Positions 10,285 to 23,601 of a stretch of DNA of 64,000 nucleotides are shown one piece after another (positions within the stretch are counted from its first letter, which is position 1; the number at the start of each line of letters is the position of its first letter). The notes beneath the pieces were generated by a model. It saw only the letters and a program-made list of their open reading frames with translations, searched no databases and was not told where the DNA came from. The stretch is from Straminergon stramineum (lineage: Eukaryota; Streptophyta; Bryopsida; Hypnales; Calliergonaceae): positions 9,863,001 to 9,927,000 of the forward strand of contig OY987265.1 in NCBI GenBank assembly GCA_963920665.1, given 5' to 3'. A program made the position numbers and the translations under genes.

Positions 10285-13200
10285 AGTGTATAGTAGGGCT
10301 AATAAAATAATTATGGACTCGAGTACTTGGATGAAGAAGTGTGTAGTGAGTATTCAATTTTTGAATCAAGTGTGTGTGGAATGAAATGCTTTGGATTTTT
10401 AAAGGGAGAGGGAATGTGTTGGCACTCTCAGTGGTCATAGGTTTTTGCAATGGCGTGTTGTTGAACATGTAAAGACCTCACTTCTTGCTCATAAGAAACC
10501 ACCCTTCCAAAGCCAAGGGGACAAAAAAATAGGAGAAATGTTTCTTGCAATCACCCTTGTTCAAATGTTCTTCAAATGTTTTTCTTTATTTTCTTGTAAA
10601 GATACACACGATTTCTTCCTATCAAATTAGTTTACAATGACATGCAAATGTAAAAATCAAATTAGAATGATAAATTGTCAAAGTCAAAGGTCTTTTCTAT
10701 TTCAATTGAGAGAATTTTGAACCTTCTTTTATTGGACTTTGAATATATACCATGACCAATTGATGTTGTTGTTTATTACATTGCACTTCAAAAATATTGT
10801 ATCCTAATCTTTTAGCACAATTGTGTAATAAAAGAAGTTTTGTCAATGACTAGTCCACTTCTATGAGTAGTTCCTATTGCTTTGAAATAATTAAAAATCT
10901 CCTCAAACAATTTATTTAGCTTTTCATGTGAATATCACATTCCCTTTGAGTCTAGATCAAGGAAAATCGGTAAGAATAGTACTCCACTCTCTTGAGTCAA
11001 CTAAAGCCCAAGCATTGGTCTCATAGCTTGGTCTACCAAGCGAGGGTTTATACTAATGTATATAGGATGCAAAGATGTTTCATCATTGAAGCCTAAGATT
11101 CTTTATTATTTCTCATAAAGTCATTGCAGACATTTCATTTAGAGTTGTAGTTCGCAAAAATTAGTTCCTAATACAAATGTTATTGCTAATGGTGTTCCAT
11201 ATTCCATAGTGTATAATATATTTAAATATCCAAAAGAATTTTCATGCAAAACAAAGTATGTCCTAAAAGATTTGTTAAAACCTTGCAAATTATAAATGTA
11301 CATACAATTTTATAGCCCTCCTAAGATATTGTAGACTTTTGAGTGTATGAATAATTACAAATTACTCAAGATATTCTTGCTTTGAATTTTGGCTTGATTA
11401 GGTAATCTTATAGGAGCATATTTTATTTCCTTTACAAGTTTGCACATTATGGAAGCAACAATGAGTTAGTTAACCAAGGCATTTAACATTGTTAGTAGTA
11501 GGAAGGGGCAGTGGAAAATAATTATTTAAATGAAAGCCAAAAAACTAATAAAATGAATAAGAGTTTTTTTAAAATTCAACTGAAAAAAATGTCTAAGTTA
11601 TAAGAAAAGAAAATATCCAATTTTAGCCAAAAAGTCCAAAATATAGTCCAATGATTATCTACCAAAGAGATTTATTTTAAATGGGAAGGTGAAGGGATTA
11701 CTTCTTTGACATAGAATAAGAATGAAGGATAGCAAGGTTATCTTTATATTAAAATCCATTATCCATCATGAATCCTCAAAGGATATGGGATAATTTGAAA
11801 ATGAGAGCTTGACTGCTCATTGTCAAAACGTACAAACTAAGTGCAAAGTAGAATTTCAAACCTCATTTTGGCATAGTAGAAAAAAAAATTCAAAAAAATT
11901 GGACTTAGAAAATTTTGTAAATCAAGACTAATTTCATCTCCAAAAATCTATTTGAGATTTCAAGACTCCTAGCAAAAGTTATAGACAAATTTCAAACATC
12001 CTCTTTGAAATTGTCAAAGAAAATATCCCTTCCAAACCCTCTTTGGGTGTAAATTTTTGAATTTCAAGCACTTGAAGATTTTTTTTAGTTTCTTTTTGGG
12101 GGTGGTCAAGTAGCCTAGCTATCCTTTCTCCTCCAAAAATTGTCCTCCACCTCAAATTCAATGTGCATTTATCATAGACATTTTTCAATACAATGCATTT
12201 GAGTCCATCATGACAAGAAACCTTGTGTACCCTAATATGCAAACACCTAGGTCATGACATTCCTGAACAATAAATTTAATGTGTCCTTGGATTCATTAAG
12301 CTTTCGATAAATTTAGTGGATGTAAGCATGCACCAAATCCTCATGTAAACAAGTATTGGCTTTCAACTCACCTTCCAACTTATTTGAAGTTTCGGAACAT
12401 ATAAAAAAAGCAATTTCTCTAGCTTAGAAAACTTGTCTGATAAATTAGTGGGTACCAGAAGAGGTAGAATGCTTTACTTCTTTCTTTGACTGTTGGGAAC
12501 AATGAGATTAGTTAGATAACCGTTATGGCATTTTTCAGAGCAAGAATCTTGAAACCTAAATTTTATTCTAGTCGAGTGTCATTTTCATTCTGCGGATGCA
12601 TCACGCCAATATAATGAAATCTGAAATTACACCAGTATTTGAATTTTCAAAATTATTTCTGATACGAATTCCGTTCATTTTTTCCTCCTCAGGTGATGAG
12701 ATTTAAGGTATTTCTAGATGAGTCCATCACAGAGAAACTATGAGATGATTCTGCCTTGAACAGAATCTATATTTCCAACACGCACAACCAAGGAAGCAGG
12801 GGAGATCCAAAAATGTCTTCCCATAACAAATTGAATAATATATGGACTTCCAACTTTGAATATAATTACTACTCAGAAATCAATTTTGTTTGTGAGCTCT
12901 TGGGCTACAACCACTGGTAGTGGCGGATGAGACTCTCTGAAGGTGTCATTTTATGGGAATGCAATTCTCATGTTCTAGGAAGTCTGATAGCGACTCAGCT
13001 GTTAGCCATAAAATTACAAATTTTCCTCCCAGTTCAGCTGAAAGTATCAACTGTCCACATTCTTGGATAAAAATCTTGGCTTGCAATCACTTGAAAGCCC
13101 CGCTTGAAAGTTGAGGTGCACACATGCAATCACCAGCTACAGCAGCCAACAATGTTCAGCTACATGTTAGCATAATAGATTGGGAATAACCCTGGTGCAC

Positions 13201-13587
13201 TCATGTAGTGACCTTACTTTCACATGAATAAATCGCACAAAAAATTAAGGCAAATTTTGTTATATTCGTACATTTCAGAGTGCCAAAATTGTGACACTCA
13301 ACCTCAGAAACACAAGTGAGTTTCAAGAGTTTACCATGAAGGAAATGAAACGGAATTTACCATCACAATTGAACCATTACCACCTCTTAAGTGATAAACT
13401 CCATTTCATTACCATGATGGTAAACTCAGAAAAATTCTAGTGAAAACTCTTAAAATTTTTTACTGTAAAAATTAGAACTGTAATAAACGCCTGCCCTGAA
13501 AAGTGCCAATCTTGCAAATAGCCTCCTATGTAACGAAATTGACGTCAAATGTAGTCACCGTAATAAGCCCTCCGAGAAATGATCTCA
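10285..13587. other. AT-rich spacer; no gene recognised
   Basis: No exon with family resemblance, RNA gene or clear transposon end was found. Short open frames at 10151-10630 and 11979-12242 look like chance frames in low-GC DNA. From about 12.5 kb the sequence becomes less repetitive and probably includes the 3' flank of the KNOX gene that ends at 13588. Confidence 0.4.
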
Positions 13588-16500
13588 TCACTTTACTAGT
13601 AATTTTTCCGATGCTAGTGACTTTACTAACCTTTTTCGTTTGCTCTTCAACTCAGAAGATGCTGTCAACGGATTGCTGTGCCAGTTCCGCTTACGCTGGT
13701 TAATGAACCAGTTGTTCACTTGCTTCAATTCCAGACCAGTCTCCTGTATCAGCTTCTCCTTCTCATCCTCCTGGATAAATGATGCAGAACAGTCCTGGAG
13801 GGGTTACTGACAGGTACCCAACCAGCTTTGCACAACAAACATCGATGGAATACATGTTCAGGAATGATCGATTGCCATCATAATCTTATACGAGATTCTG
13901 AAAATGAGAAGGATTTTAGAACACAACACTTATATATATTCATCATGATCTAATTGTACTGAGTGGAAGATTGCCAAAGTGAAGATCGAATACCGTTGGA
14001 TAAGGCCACTTAGAATGTGCTTGCCACCAAGCCTTCAAAACTGTTGTTGTACCCTCAGGCAGCTTCCCAGCTCGTCGTTTGCGCAGAATCTCCTCTCGTA
14101 CATCAACGATTCTTGCTCTGTAACCCTGATAAGATGCAACAGTCGACATTGTGGGATTAGAGTTTCGAAAATGCTAACTATCGTAGCCGTGCGAGGGAGA
14201 GCGAATCAAGCAGCCAATTATTACATGGATGATTACTGCTGTGATAATAGTAACGAGCGAAATGAGATCTGTGGTTATGAAGGCGGTATGGATCATTGTT
14301 TGCATAATAATAGCAAACCAAGCACCATTTAAGTTGTCGAATTCAAATTCATCAGCTAACCAATGTTCAGGCCCTATAAAACATCCTCTACTCTCAAAAT
14401 GCGATTACAGAGAGGTGAATCTTATGTGATGAGTGTACTTTCAAATTAGGATCAAAGTGTATGCCTGCTTCAGCTCGTATTTGAGTTCTTGGCGAACTCG
14501 TTCCATGAGAGTACGTTCTGATTCAGTAGGCACCAGAGGGCCAAAGCCTCCACTATCCTGGGGATCCATACTTGAATCATATGCACCATAGTCACTGTCA
14601 TAATCTTCATCGTCATCAGACATTGTTGCTCCAGTGCTTTCCCCGGCAGAGACCCCTGCACAATTGAATATATTAAAAACCACTCACTGCTGCAGCCCTG
14701 CACGTCACCTGCTTCGAGACTGACAGGTCAATACAATCGAACTCACCAAGGACATATTGGTACCTTCCATATGTTCTGAGCAATTTAATGAAAGACATAT
14801 CCTAGGACCCAGGAGAGTAAGTTGATTGCTTACATACAGTGCTACACTATTTGCAAACTTAGGGTCACATAATGTGCATACGAACTGAGAATATGAGATG
14901 AACTTACTTCTTTATTTCGATCAATATATTTATTACACAAATGGGCTCATATTCCACTGCGAAGTAAAGTCTCTGGGACCAATATAAATGCTTCAAAACC
15001 AAATTATAATATTTTATGCTGTCTGAAGCTACTTAGCAAAGGCCTATCTGGGGCCAGACTTTGAATCTCCCTTCTTTTCATCTTTCTCGTGTGCTGTATT
15101 GTAGATTGGCAACCCCATACCTCCACTTAGACCATCCAACAGTGCGTAAAATATTTGTATTCTTTTGACCCAATTCTGGATCAGTGTGGGGATGCATGAA
15201 TTGTTTTGGCTTACCAGTGAGTGTATGTAAGGCCTGCTCAAGCTCCCAGCAAGACATCATTGCCTCAGTAACATCAGAGTAGACGTGTTGTTGTAGATGT
15301 TCTTTAAAAGAGCAAAGAAGCATGATATACTGAGTCTGCAGCCATAATTCATCGAATACATTCAGAGTGATCCTTTTGTACGTTCTCAGTGCATTTGTCA
15401 ATACTGGACCATTGATTCCCGACAGTGATGGAGTTAGCGGCCGAAGACAAATACATATACCTAATTAAAAGGAGTTATAACTAGACAACCGACTAATCAG
15501 ACACCGATCGAGACACTGGACATACCATGAATTGATCAAGTTCCACTTTTTCATCTTGCGAAATCTCAAGCTGCTCTGGATGCAGTACAGAGTACTTGTT
15601 TGTGACATGTCCAGCTTGAGCTAATTGTGCCTCAATATGTGGGAGCTGATCCACTGGGGTTCCCACTCGAAGACAAGACGCGTGTGCATTCAGCAACTCT
15701 GGATATAGTGGATGAGCCACAATCAGTGCTTTGTCTCTGGCCTGCTCCCAATCCAACTTTTGCGTTGCACATTCCCAGTCATTCTGCACGATGTCATCCG
15801 ATTGTTTTAGCGAACTAAGTGCCGGGTTTAAAACATATCCTGCTCAGCTCCCAAAGAACAGTTAGTAGGTCCAGCTACTGCATTCATGGTTAACACACGT
15901 ACTCTAAAGAATGTGGGCAAGCAGAGAAGAAAGATCTGCAGAAAGAGTGTAAATTACTAATGAAACCAATATGGGTGAAAAATATAAACATGAAAATGAA
16001 AGCAATTGGAAACGTGGGGATTTCCACTACTCGAAGAAAAGAAAGCAAAAAATAAATACCCCTAAAATGACACTACATATCATTCTGGGAGTGTATGTTT
16101 ATTATTTAATGGAACCTAATCGGGCATCTAATGGGTGGTTTAGTGATGGTTCTTGATATTAAAGACATCCTAGGTGCCGTTAAATAATTGACACACTCAG
16201 AATGACACCTCGTGTCCTTCCGAACTGTCATTTTTTGCCCCTTTTTTTCTAGGACATCGTTGTCATCATTCCAATTACAGGTTTTTTTGAATGATAGCTA
16301 ACTGATAATGTTACGTCATCAAACATTTGGGACGAACGAACATGCATTATACTGAGAGATTTACCTGATGTACCACTCTTTCGACGTAATCTTCAGCATA
16401 TTTAGAACTGCTTGCCAGAGAGTGCCGCAAGTCTGCAAATTGCGAAAAATCTCTGCCATGTCCGGCTGGAGACAAATTCAGCTCAGTGGCCATTCTTGAA

Positions 16501-17108
16501 GATTGGGGGTTGATCTCAAAATCAGCAGTCTTGGCATCAAGCTCCCCTGTTCTATGCTGAGAAGGATGCATGTTAGTTCCTGGCATTGATAGCCAATGGG
16601 TATAGGTATTCTGATTCGGGAATGCCATTGGATTCAGCCTATCACCAGCATGCATCGGCATTGCACACATACATGACTGCGAACCGCTGGCTGAACAGAC
16701 GGGACACCACTTTTCCGACGCGTCCTGATTAGTGTACTCTCGTTCTTCCGTAGCTTGATTCTGCTGCCGCAGTACAGCACTATTGAGCCAAGTTGGGCCA
16801 TTTGTCGCCATCCCTTCCTCAGTTTCCAGTAGACGGCTGTCTTCATCTGCCGTTTCAGATTCGATCATCTGATTTCCCCCGTTGTCTCTATCGTCCACAA
16901 TGATTCTGGCATTGGATTGGCTTTCTACATTGTGATGCAGTTCCATGTTTGGCTCTTCAGATTCTTCAGGCAACTGTCTTTCATCAAAGCTTGGTGTATG
17001 GTGATCTGCTCCCAAATCATCCTGTCTTTGTGAGAATCTGGAGCTTTCCCAAAGCTCCGGAAATTGCTGCAGGGATACATCAGTTGATAAATTGTTGAAA
17101 GCCATCAT
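13588..17108 (-). CDS. KNOX2: Class II KNOX (TALE homeodomain) transcription factor, 542 aa
   Basis: Six exons on the minus strand: 17108-16365, 15783-15526, 15335-15215, 14655-14465, 14125-13994 and 13770-13588. They join in phase to 542 residues plus TGA. Domains are a KNOX1 half at about 250-334 ([20 protein letters not shown]), a KNOX2 half at about 335-375 ([13 protein letters not shown]), an ELK region to about 438 ([10 protein letters not shown]), and a TALE homeodomain at about 450-513 with the PYP loop extension and helix 3 [11 protein letters not shown]. The [13 protein letters not shown] form marks class II. The family binds TGAC-type sites as a heterodimer with BELL proteins and controls sporophyte and cell-fate programmes in the nucleus. 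Oddities: intron 4 begins GC rather than GT, and the N-terminal exon holds an unusual CPVC...CMC cluster (Cys 135, 138, 146, 148). The stop lies shortly after the usual KSKRKR tail. MKN-type moss proteins are the likely closest relatives. Confidence 0.95.
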
Positions 17109-19560
17109 TTGTCGCTTACCAGCGCACTACCTTCAATTGAAATGAGGCTGTCGATTTGAAAAAGCAGCGTAAGTACTCATCATGTGACAGTCACCACACG
17201 AGACTCACTTTTGCAGATCAAAACGTGATCAAAACATGAAGTTGCCAATCAACATCAGTAAATGATACATGTATATAAGGTTCTGGACTTCTGGCAACAC
17301 TTTGTCTAAAGAAAGAGTAGAGGGACCTGGTAAGCTGGCGAAAAGTTTTTAAAGTTCCTGATGTAACTTACAGGCTCACCTGCTGAATTTAAAAGTAAAG
17401 GAATCCAAGAAAATTAGCATTCCTAGAAGGCTTCTGCTCATTGCAGTTGCCCTTAATTTCTTTATTTTTCTCTGCTGAGAGAAGCTCATCGACTTATGGT
17501 GAGGAGCAGAAATTGTGCGCATGAATGGTGCACCACTTCGTTATTGCCTCTAGTGGAGTCCGTGGGTAATCCAAGACTACATTTTTCAACTCGTCTGTAA
17601 GGCAAACTAGCAGAGTGTATGCGAGGGTTGATTTATGCTACTTAGATAAAAGATTGAACTTCCTCCACTACAAAGTAACTGAACACAGTCGACGTCTTAC
17701 GATAAATAAAACATCTAGCTTCGAAGACAATTGGACTACGAAAACTGGACGCCCCCTGTTGCGATCATGCGATTTAGGACAATGCCAATATCGACTTCAA
17801 GATAGAGCTAGAGACGTTGACAAAGTTGCCGAAGACGCGCCGGAACTGCTTTGGTGAAACCTACCGAATTGAAAGAAGAAACACAAATGTAAATATTGAA
17901 AGAGAAAGTAGCTGCCAGCGATTCTCTTTCAATGAAAAGCTGCGTAGCAATCCTTGTACTTCGCTACCTTTTAGAAATACCGGTTCCTCTGAATACATAG
18001 AAAATGTGAGAGCGAAGCAAACTGAAAAAGTTCTTCGTCATATTTCGAAACGAAGACAACTACAAAATCCAGGTGGCATCTGCAGAAAAGCAAGATCTTT
18101 CTTTGGATACCGTACGTCAGCAGGTAGAAGAAGTTTTGCACCGCACCTAGCTAACTCTAGGGCTCATGACACTGCGGGAGCGTACGCAGCGAAAGTCAAG
18201 AGTCCAGACCATTAGACATATTCGGTCGCTAACGTACAAGCTACTTCCTCAGCGCCATCGTACAGAAACTATTCGGCCACTGTCGAGGAGCAAGAGACGC
18301 TCCGGTCGCCTTCAGCGCAGGCACGACTCGTCAGACAAGGCCAAGAGGACACTTAAACTGTCTCAAACGTCGAACCCGCATTTGACAAAAAGCAAAATAC
18401 ACTGCGGCTGCTCGCAAATCATGACTCAAAACGAAATCACGGAAAACTACTTGGTATCTCAAGAGTCGAGATTACTGAAGCAAGGAAATTCGCACTCGTC
18501 CCGTAAACTTGCAATCGATCTCCTTATACTACAAAAAGAACTTTAACACTTGAAAACGCAGGATTACAGCAGTATTACACAAGTCGAAACGCACCACGCA
18601 CAGGTTGCGGGGAGCTAGCTTATTTGAAAGGATCGCCTCTCGCCATCTTTCAAAGTAGATACTGATGGAAACGCAAATACGGACCCAGAGATGCAATCAA
18701 ACGGAAGCCAACAACACGGAGTGACACATGCAGACTTGTCGTGTGAACACCAAATTTCTTCGACGTTGAAGAACGAAAAGTCGAAATACGCAGGATTGTG
18801 ATGACACTGAACATCTTCCCGGCGCTTATTACAAACTGGCAACAGCCAGACGAAAAACACGCTGCACCTTAACTCCGCTAGCCAAGCGTGCGCAACTCAT
18901 GACGAAAGACCAAACACGGCCAGCCACGGACATGATGACACCGTAATTAAGTAACTCAAGTGTCGGGATCAATGCCGCAAACAAATTCGCATTTCGCCTT
19001 GTTAGAGCGCAACATCCTCACATCAAAGCGCTATATATGTCCTCGAAACACGCAAATATCCAAGACGAAATATAAAGAAATAGAATTACGTACACGATGG
19101 CATTGAAGAAGTTGCAAATTACCAAAGATCGTGGCGCGTGCGCGCTTATCACCAAGTTTCCGATTGAAAGAGGTTTCAGAGCGCCTCGCAGAGTCTTTCA
19201 AGTACCGACGCCCGCCGAAAGTCGATGGAAACACCCAAAGCGACGAGAATCACCGTACGCACCGAGCGCCGGCCAGTCGAAGATTGAAGATAATTGTTGG
19301 TCAATCCCACTCGTGATGAGATCGAACCGGCAGGGAGTCCTAATCCTGTGCCCGATCCTGTGTTTTCACAGCTTCCTCCACTGTCTCGATCTAGCTCGAC
19401 ACGAAAGAGACGACGACGACGAGCAATTGCTTCACGGCTCTGCTGCTTGAGCTCCGCGTGCTTCTCTTGCTGCTCCTGCCCGTTGTCTCGTTGTTGGCAA
19501 CCACAAGCAAGCTCCTCACTAATCTCCACACTAATTCCTCTTACTAAACCAGCCTAGCAC
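17109..19560 (-). promoter_or_regulatory. Putative long leader and promoter region of the KNOX gene
   Basis: About 2.4 kb upstream of the KNOX start codon differs sharply in composition from the AT-rich repeats that begin just past 19560. It is richer in GC and CpG, with many cgaag and gaagac words. Open frames occur on both strands (for example 17817-18215 +, 18166-18546 +, 19176-19529 -), but none resembles a known protein. A TATA-like ACATATATAG reads on the minus strand at 19031-19040. The most economical reading is promoter plus a long, possibly intron-containing 5' leader with upstream ORFs. A separate unknown gene is possible. Confidence 0.4.
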
Positions 19561-19941
19561 GTTGAATTCAACGTTCGGGAAAAAACGGCGGTTGAAAATG
19601 AGAAACTAACTGGTTGGGTTTTTAAAACACAGGAAAAGAACCGGAAAAAAATTCTAGAAATTCTCTAGTTCTAGTGTAAAATAGCAAAAATAAGTGGACC
19701 GGGTACTAGAAAAAAACATTTGAGTGTGGATTTGAAGAAAAATTGCTGGTAAAGCTCCAAAAAAATCCTGAAAACTGATGTTCATTATATCATTTGAAAG
19801 TATCCGGCCTTCTCTAGCTAACTTTGGCTTGATCCTCTTTCAAATACTAGATTATTTAGGAGCCTTGAAAAGTTCTAAATGGTGATTATGTGGATATTTG
19901 AATTCAGTAATAGATTCTAAAGATCAATGAGTGACAACTAA

Positions 19942-20191
19942 TTAACCCCTCAAGGCCCAAGCACTTTTTGTACTTTTTCACAAGTTTCAACTTGGACTGA
20001 CAATATGCATTGTATATCAAGCTTATTTCATGATGTCAATTGTACTTTTGAATTTTCCCATTCAATATGAACATCAAAATATGAAATTCACTTAGATATA
20101 CTTCTTAGAATGTAGGAAAATGAAGTTCTAACTTTGATCTAGTGAATAGGTGAGAGGCCCAAAACAAGCTCCTTGGGCCTTGAGGGGTTAA
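19942..20191. mobile_element. TTAA-flanked MITE, 250 bp, 16-bp perfect inverted ends
   Basis: Bounded by TTAA on both sides (19942-19945 and 20188-20191). Inside are perfect 16-bp inverted ends CCCCTCAAGGCCCAAG and CTTGGGCCTTGAGGGG. No ORF. It is the shortest and best-preserved of the larger TTAA-type copies here. A diverged right half of a similar element lies at about 32.7-32.92 kb. The target and termini match piggyBac-like MITEs. Confidence 0.75.
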
Positions 20192-20386
20192 AGATATAGG
20201 TTGGAAGACATGAATAAGCTATTAGTACCCTGAAATGATATCAAATGCAAAAATTAATGTGTCATGATTTCATCTATCATAATTTTTCAACATCTTGTCA
20301 TTTGCACATCCACAAATTTTTCATCCTTTGGTTCTTACTAAACCCCTAATCACATCACTCCATAGCCTCTCAACAAAACCTTAATA

Positions 20387-20521
20387 GTGAATTTCATTAA
20401 AATGGAACAACATTCCATTAAAATGGTGCAAAATATGTTAGAAATTGCACAACATTCCATTAAAATGGCATGGAATATGTCAGAAATGGTGGAATAATAT
20501 CACCATTTTAATGAAATTCAC
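20387..20521. repeat. Small foldback with internal 42-bp direct repeat
   Basis: The ends gtgaatttcattaaaatgg (20387) and ccattttaatgaaattcac (to about 20520) are exact reverse complements of 19 bases. Between them caacattccattaaaatgg occurs twice 42 bases apart, at 20408 and 20450, each followed by a related tail (aaatatgttagaaat / gaatatgtcagaaat). No ORF. It is probably a tiny MITE with an internal duplication. Confidence 0.65.
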
Positions 20522-21769
20522 CATCTTACAAATTGGTGAAATAGTTTGGTATGTCTTTGTAGAATTGTTGCATTGCAACATGTCATCTAGTTTGAAAATT
20601 GATTTCCCTATATTGGTGGAATTCCACCGATATTGGTAGTACTTTCATGGTGAGTGACTTGAAAAATAAGTTTGCATGAGTTTAGTTTGTAGACCTTTTA
20701 AAAGATGAATGCCACAATTTCTGGCTACTTTGAATGATCAAATGGATGCTAATTATGGAGACGTGTTGGGACTATCCCTGTCTGGACACTTATCCACAAA
20801 GTGATTTAACTTAAGTGTATCTGTTTGAGAGCTCCAGGTGATCATAAGAATACCTCACTGCTTAATGCTTTCATGAGTCAGTTGAATGGATGTGAGGGGG
20901 CTTTCAATTGTGTTCAAATGATAACCTAAGTTACTATGGTTTTCAATTGAAGAACTATGTCAGATTGACAATGCAGGGAAGATCTGACATGATTGCTAAG
21001 ATGGGACTTCTCTTGCTCCAGGATGAACTTGTTGCAAGATTAACCTGAATTTTATTAATTAAAGTAACCCTGGTTAATTAACCAAAGGACATAGATTACA
21101 TTTTGCAAGAATCATTCATGGAAGGGTATTGGGATGAATGGAAATTCAATTTAAAAATTTGAGTTCAGTTCAATTCAATTTTAAATTTTAAATTTTAAAT
21201 CAAAAAATCATAATCAAATCACGGGAATGAAAAAGCAAACATTTTTTTCTGTACAAAAACTGACAATTTTGCAACATCTGCTTATTTTTACTAGATGAAG
21301 GCATGTGTTTTCTACAGTTTATGATGGTTTATTTTAAAACTGTTGAGAGAGAACTTTATTTGAATTATAATATTTTGTTACAGTAAGCAAAAAGGAAATT
21401 ATACAATATAGAATAGCATATTTATCATTGGATTGTTCTTAATACAATCCTTAAAGCATTTGAACAAAGAATTAAATAAAAGAACAATAATGCTCAATTT
21501 GTGTTTGTACTTATAAAATATTTTCAGCCATGCAAGAAAATTTAATTGGTGCAAGAGTCTGTATAGTGTGAGACTCTCTTATACTAGTCTGGAATTTTTT
21601 TTGGATGAATGCTATCTACTTAGTGTAAACCTTTGGATGGAATTGGATCAAAGTATATGAAATGAATGGAAGTTCAATGAAAATCATAGTATTTGAGATA
21701 GTATGAAAATAATTTGGATCACACTATATTAATTTATCAAAACAGTGCAAACTACTATATTGGTGCACA

Positions 21770-22500
21770 AAAAGTTGCCAATTTTATAAAGGTTAGTTGA
21801 ATTTTTTTGACAATTTTCAACTTTTTGATAATATTGACAATAATAATTTCATTTATTTGGATTTGTTAAATCAATTTTGTACATCATGAACTCTAGTTTT
21901 TCGACAAAAAAAATTGAACCTAATCATGTATTATAAGTCTATAAAATATAAATTGGATGCATTGCCCTATTCAACAAATATTTTAAATGCAATGACATTA
22001 AGATATAGCAATGGTCCATGTTGCAACCTATACTCTTTCTATACTAGTTAATGCAGTTCCATACTCTCAATTCTAAAGAAATTCAAATATTGTGAGAACC
22101 AACATCATTTGCATGCTATCAAATTATTGATATTAGAAATTCTATAAATGTCAATTTTCTTCAATTTTTGTGTACAACAATCTTGATAATGTCTACCAAC
22201 ATGCCAAGGCACAAAATAAAATTTTGGAGTTCTAAACAAAATCGACAAAAGACAAAATAACTCCAAATCATGGTGAACAAAAACGAGTCTTAGATATGGC
22301 TAACTTTGAAATTACTTTTCTTTGAAATCACAATTCTTTTTTTCTTCGAACTTCCATAAAAATGTGTAATATGTAGCATAGCACACTACAATTTTTGTAT
22401 ATCTACTTTTGGACTTTGTCCTTTGATACTTATGATATGGTTGTTTGAATGAAAACGAGTTTGAAATTTGTATTCAGTTTTGTTTGTTGTTGTAACTCAT
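21770..22500. repeat. Dispersed repeat block, inverted relative to 37340-38030
   Basis: This stretch corresponds, reverse-complemented, to about 37340-38030. Matching words include atattgtgagaaccaa (22090) with ttggttctcacaatat (37732), caatttttgtgtacaaca (22164) with tgttgtacacaaaaattg (37655), and ccaaatcatggtgaacaaaaa with a direct-strand counterpart near 37563. Copies are diverged by substitutions and small gaps. No coding frame is recognised. Confidence 0.6.
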
Positions 22501-22956
22501 ATAGCAAATCCATCCCCTTATAAATGAAATCATGAAATTATTGTGTGCCCAAATCATATTTAAAAAGGTTCCAATCAATCACTCCAAGATACAGGTCACT
22601 TATTATTGGCCACAGCTGCTATGTGACTATATGATACTCCATATAAAGTATATGAGGCCACAGTTTAGTATCAAAGTACCATGCCAAATACTAATAAGCC
22701 TTGTTCACATAAAACAGTATAGTTAGTCTCATCAGGCATGTGAACATGGTGTCACAATGGTGCATTGAAGTGCAATTATGTTAATTCGGTGCCAACCTCC
22801 ATACTAACCTAGTATGGATAAAATGACACTAAAATGACCTGTATGCTGCCTTTGGTGTCAAAATGGCATCAAAACAATCTGGCCCAACTTTTCTGATGGC
22901 CTGCTCTTAGAGCAACCTTTCAAGAGCTGATTGCATTTGGGGCAAAGCTAAACTCC

Positions 22957-23601
22957 TTAACCCCTAATTGCCCAAGGCACCAGATTCTGGTGTTTTGAAA
23001 ACTTTGTAGTTAAGTAAAACCCAACCAAATTGCTATTATTATTAGTTTATATTTTTGGAGAATTCTTTTTGAAGTCTAGTTTTAGGATCAAAAAGTTGAT
23101 CTGAAAAATAAAGGATTATGATTTTTCTATTGAAGATTTAGTGCAAGGATGTCCATTGGAATCTTGACTTCCCATAGTGTTAAGGGCTCTTGAAAATGAG
23201 CCTCAAATACACTAGATCTTGGAGGCAAAATCACATTAGAAATTCATTTAAAAAAATTGTAGAATAGATTTTGAAAAAATGAAAATTGAATGGGGTTGTG
23301 CATGCTAGGCCCTATAACCTCATATTTTTTTAGTGACTAACTTTTTAGAGTTGACATGCAAAAAGTGAATCGAAAAATCTTCACAGTTTTTACACCCTCA
23401 TGATCAAACATTATAATCTTTCAATCTATAAGTGATATTGTTATGTTTTCTTTTCCTATGTGATCTCTTACATGTCTAGTTTGACTTTGTATGGTTACAA
23501 TTCAAAAGAAATTGGTACAACTTATGAAAATGTTGACTTTTTGTTCAATTTAGAGCAAATTTCACGGAGCTCCAAACAAGCCTTGGGCATTTAGGGGTTA
23601 A
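22957..23601. mobile_element. TTAA-flanked element, 645 bp, with a related empty site in the window
   Basis: The ends are TTAA-CCCCTAATTGCCCAAGGC and GCCTTGGGCATTTAGGGG-TTAA. The interior, read on the minus strand, contains gattgaaagattataatg, the family core seen in the copies at 29.4, 55.5 and 59.8 kb. Flanks aagctaaactcc and aacaatttt recur at 38869-38890, where the element is absent and only one TTGA stands in its place. That comparison defines the element ends and the 4-bp TTAA duplication. No transposase frame. Confidence 0.8.

Noticed and set aside
17615..18546. Overlapping + strand open frames upstream of KNOX, up to 132 aa
   Set aside because: Basic, repetitive composition, no recognisable domain, overlapping frames; more likely leader or promoter DNA than a gene.
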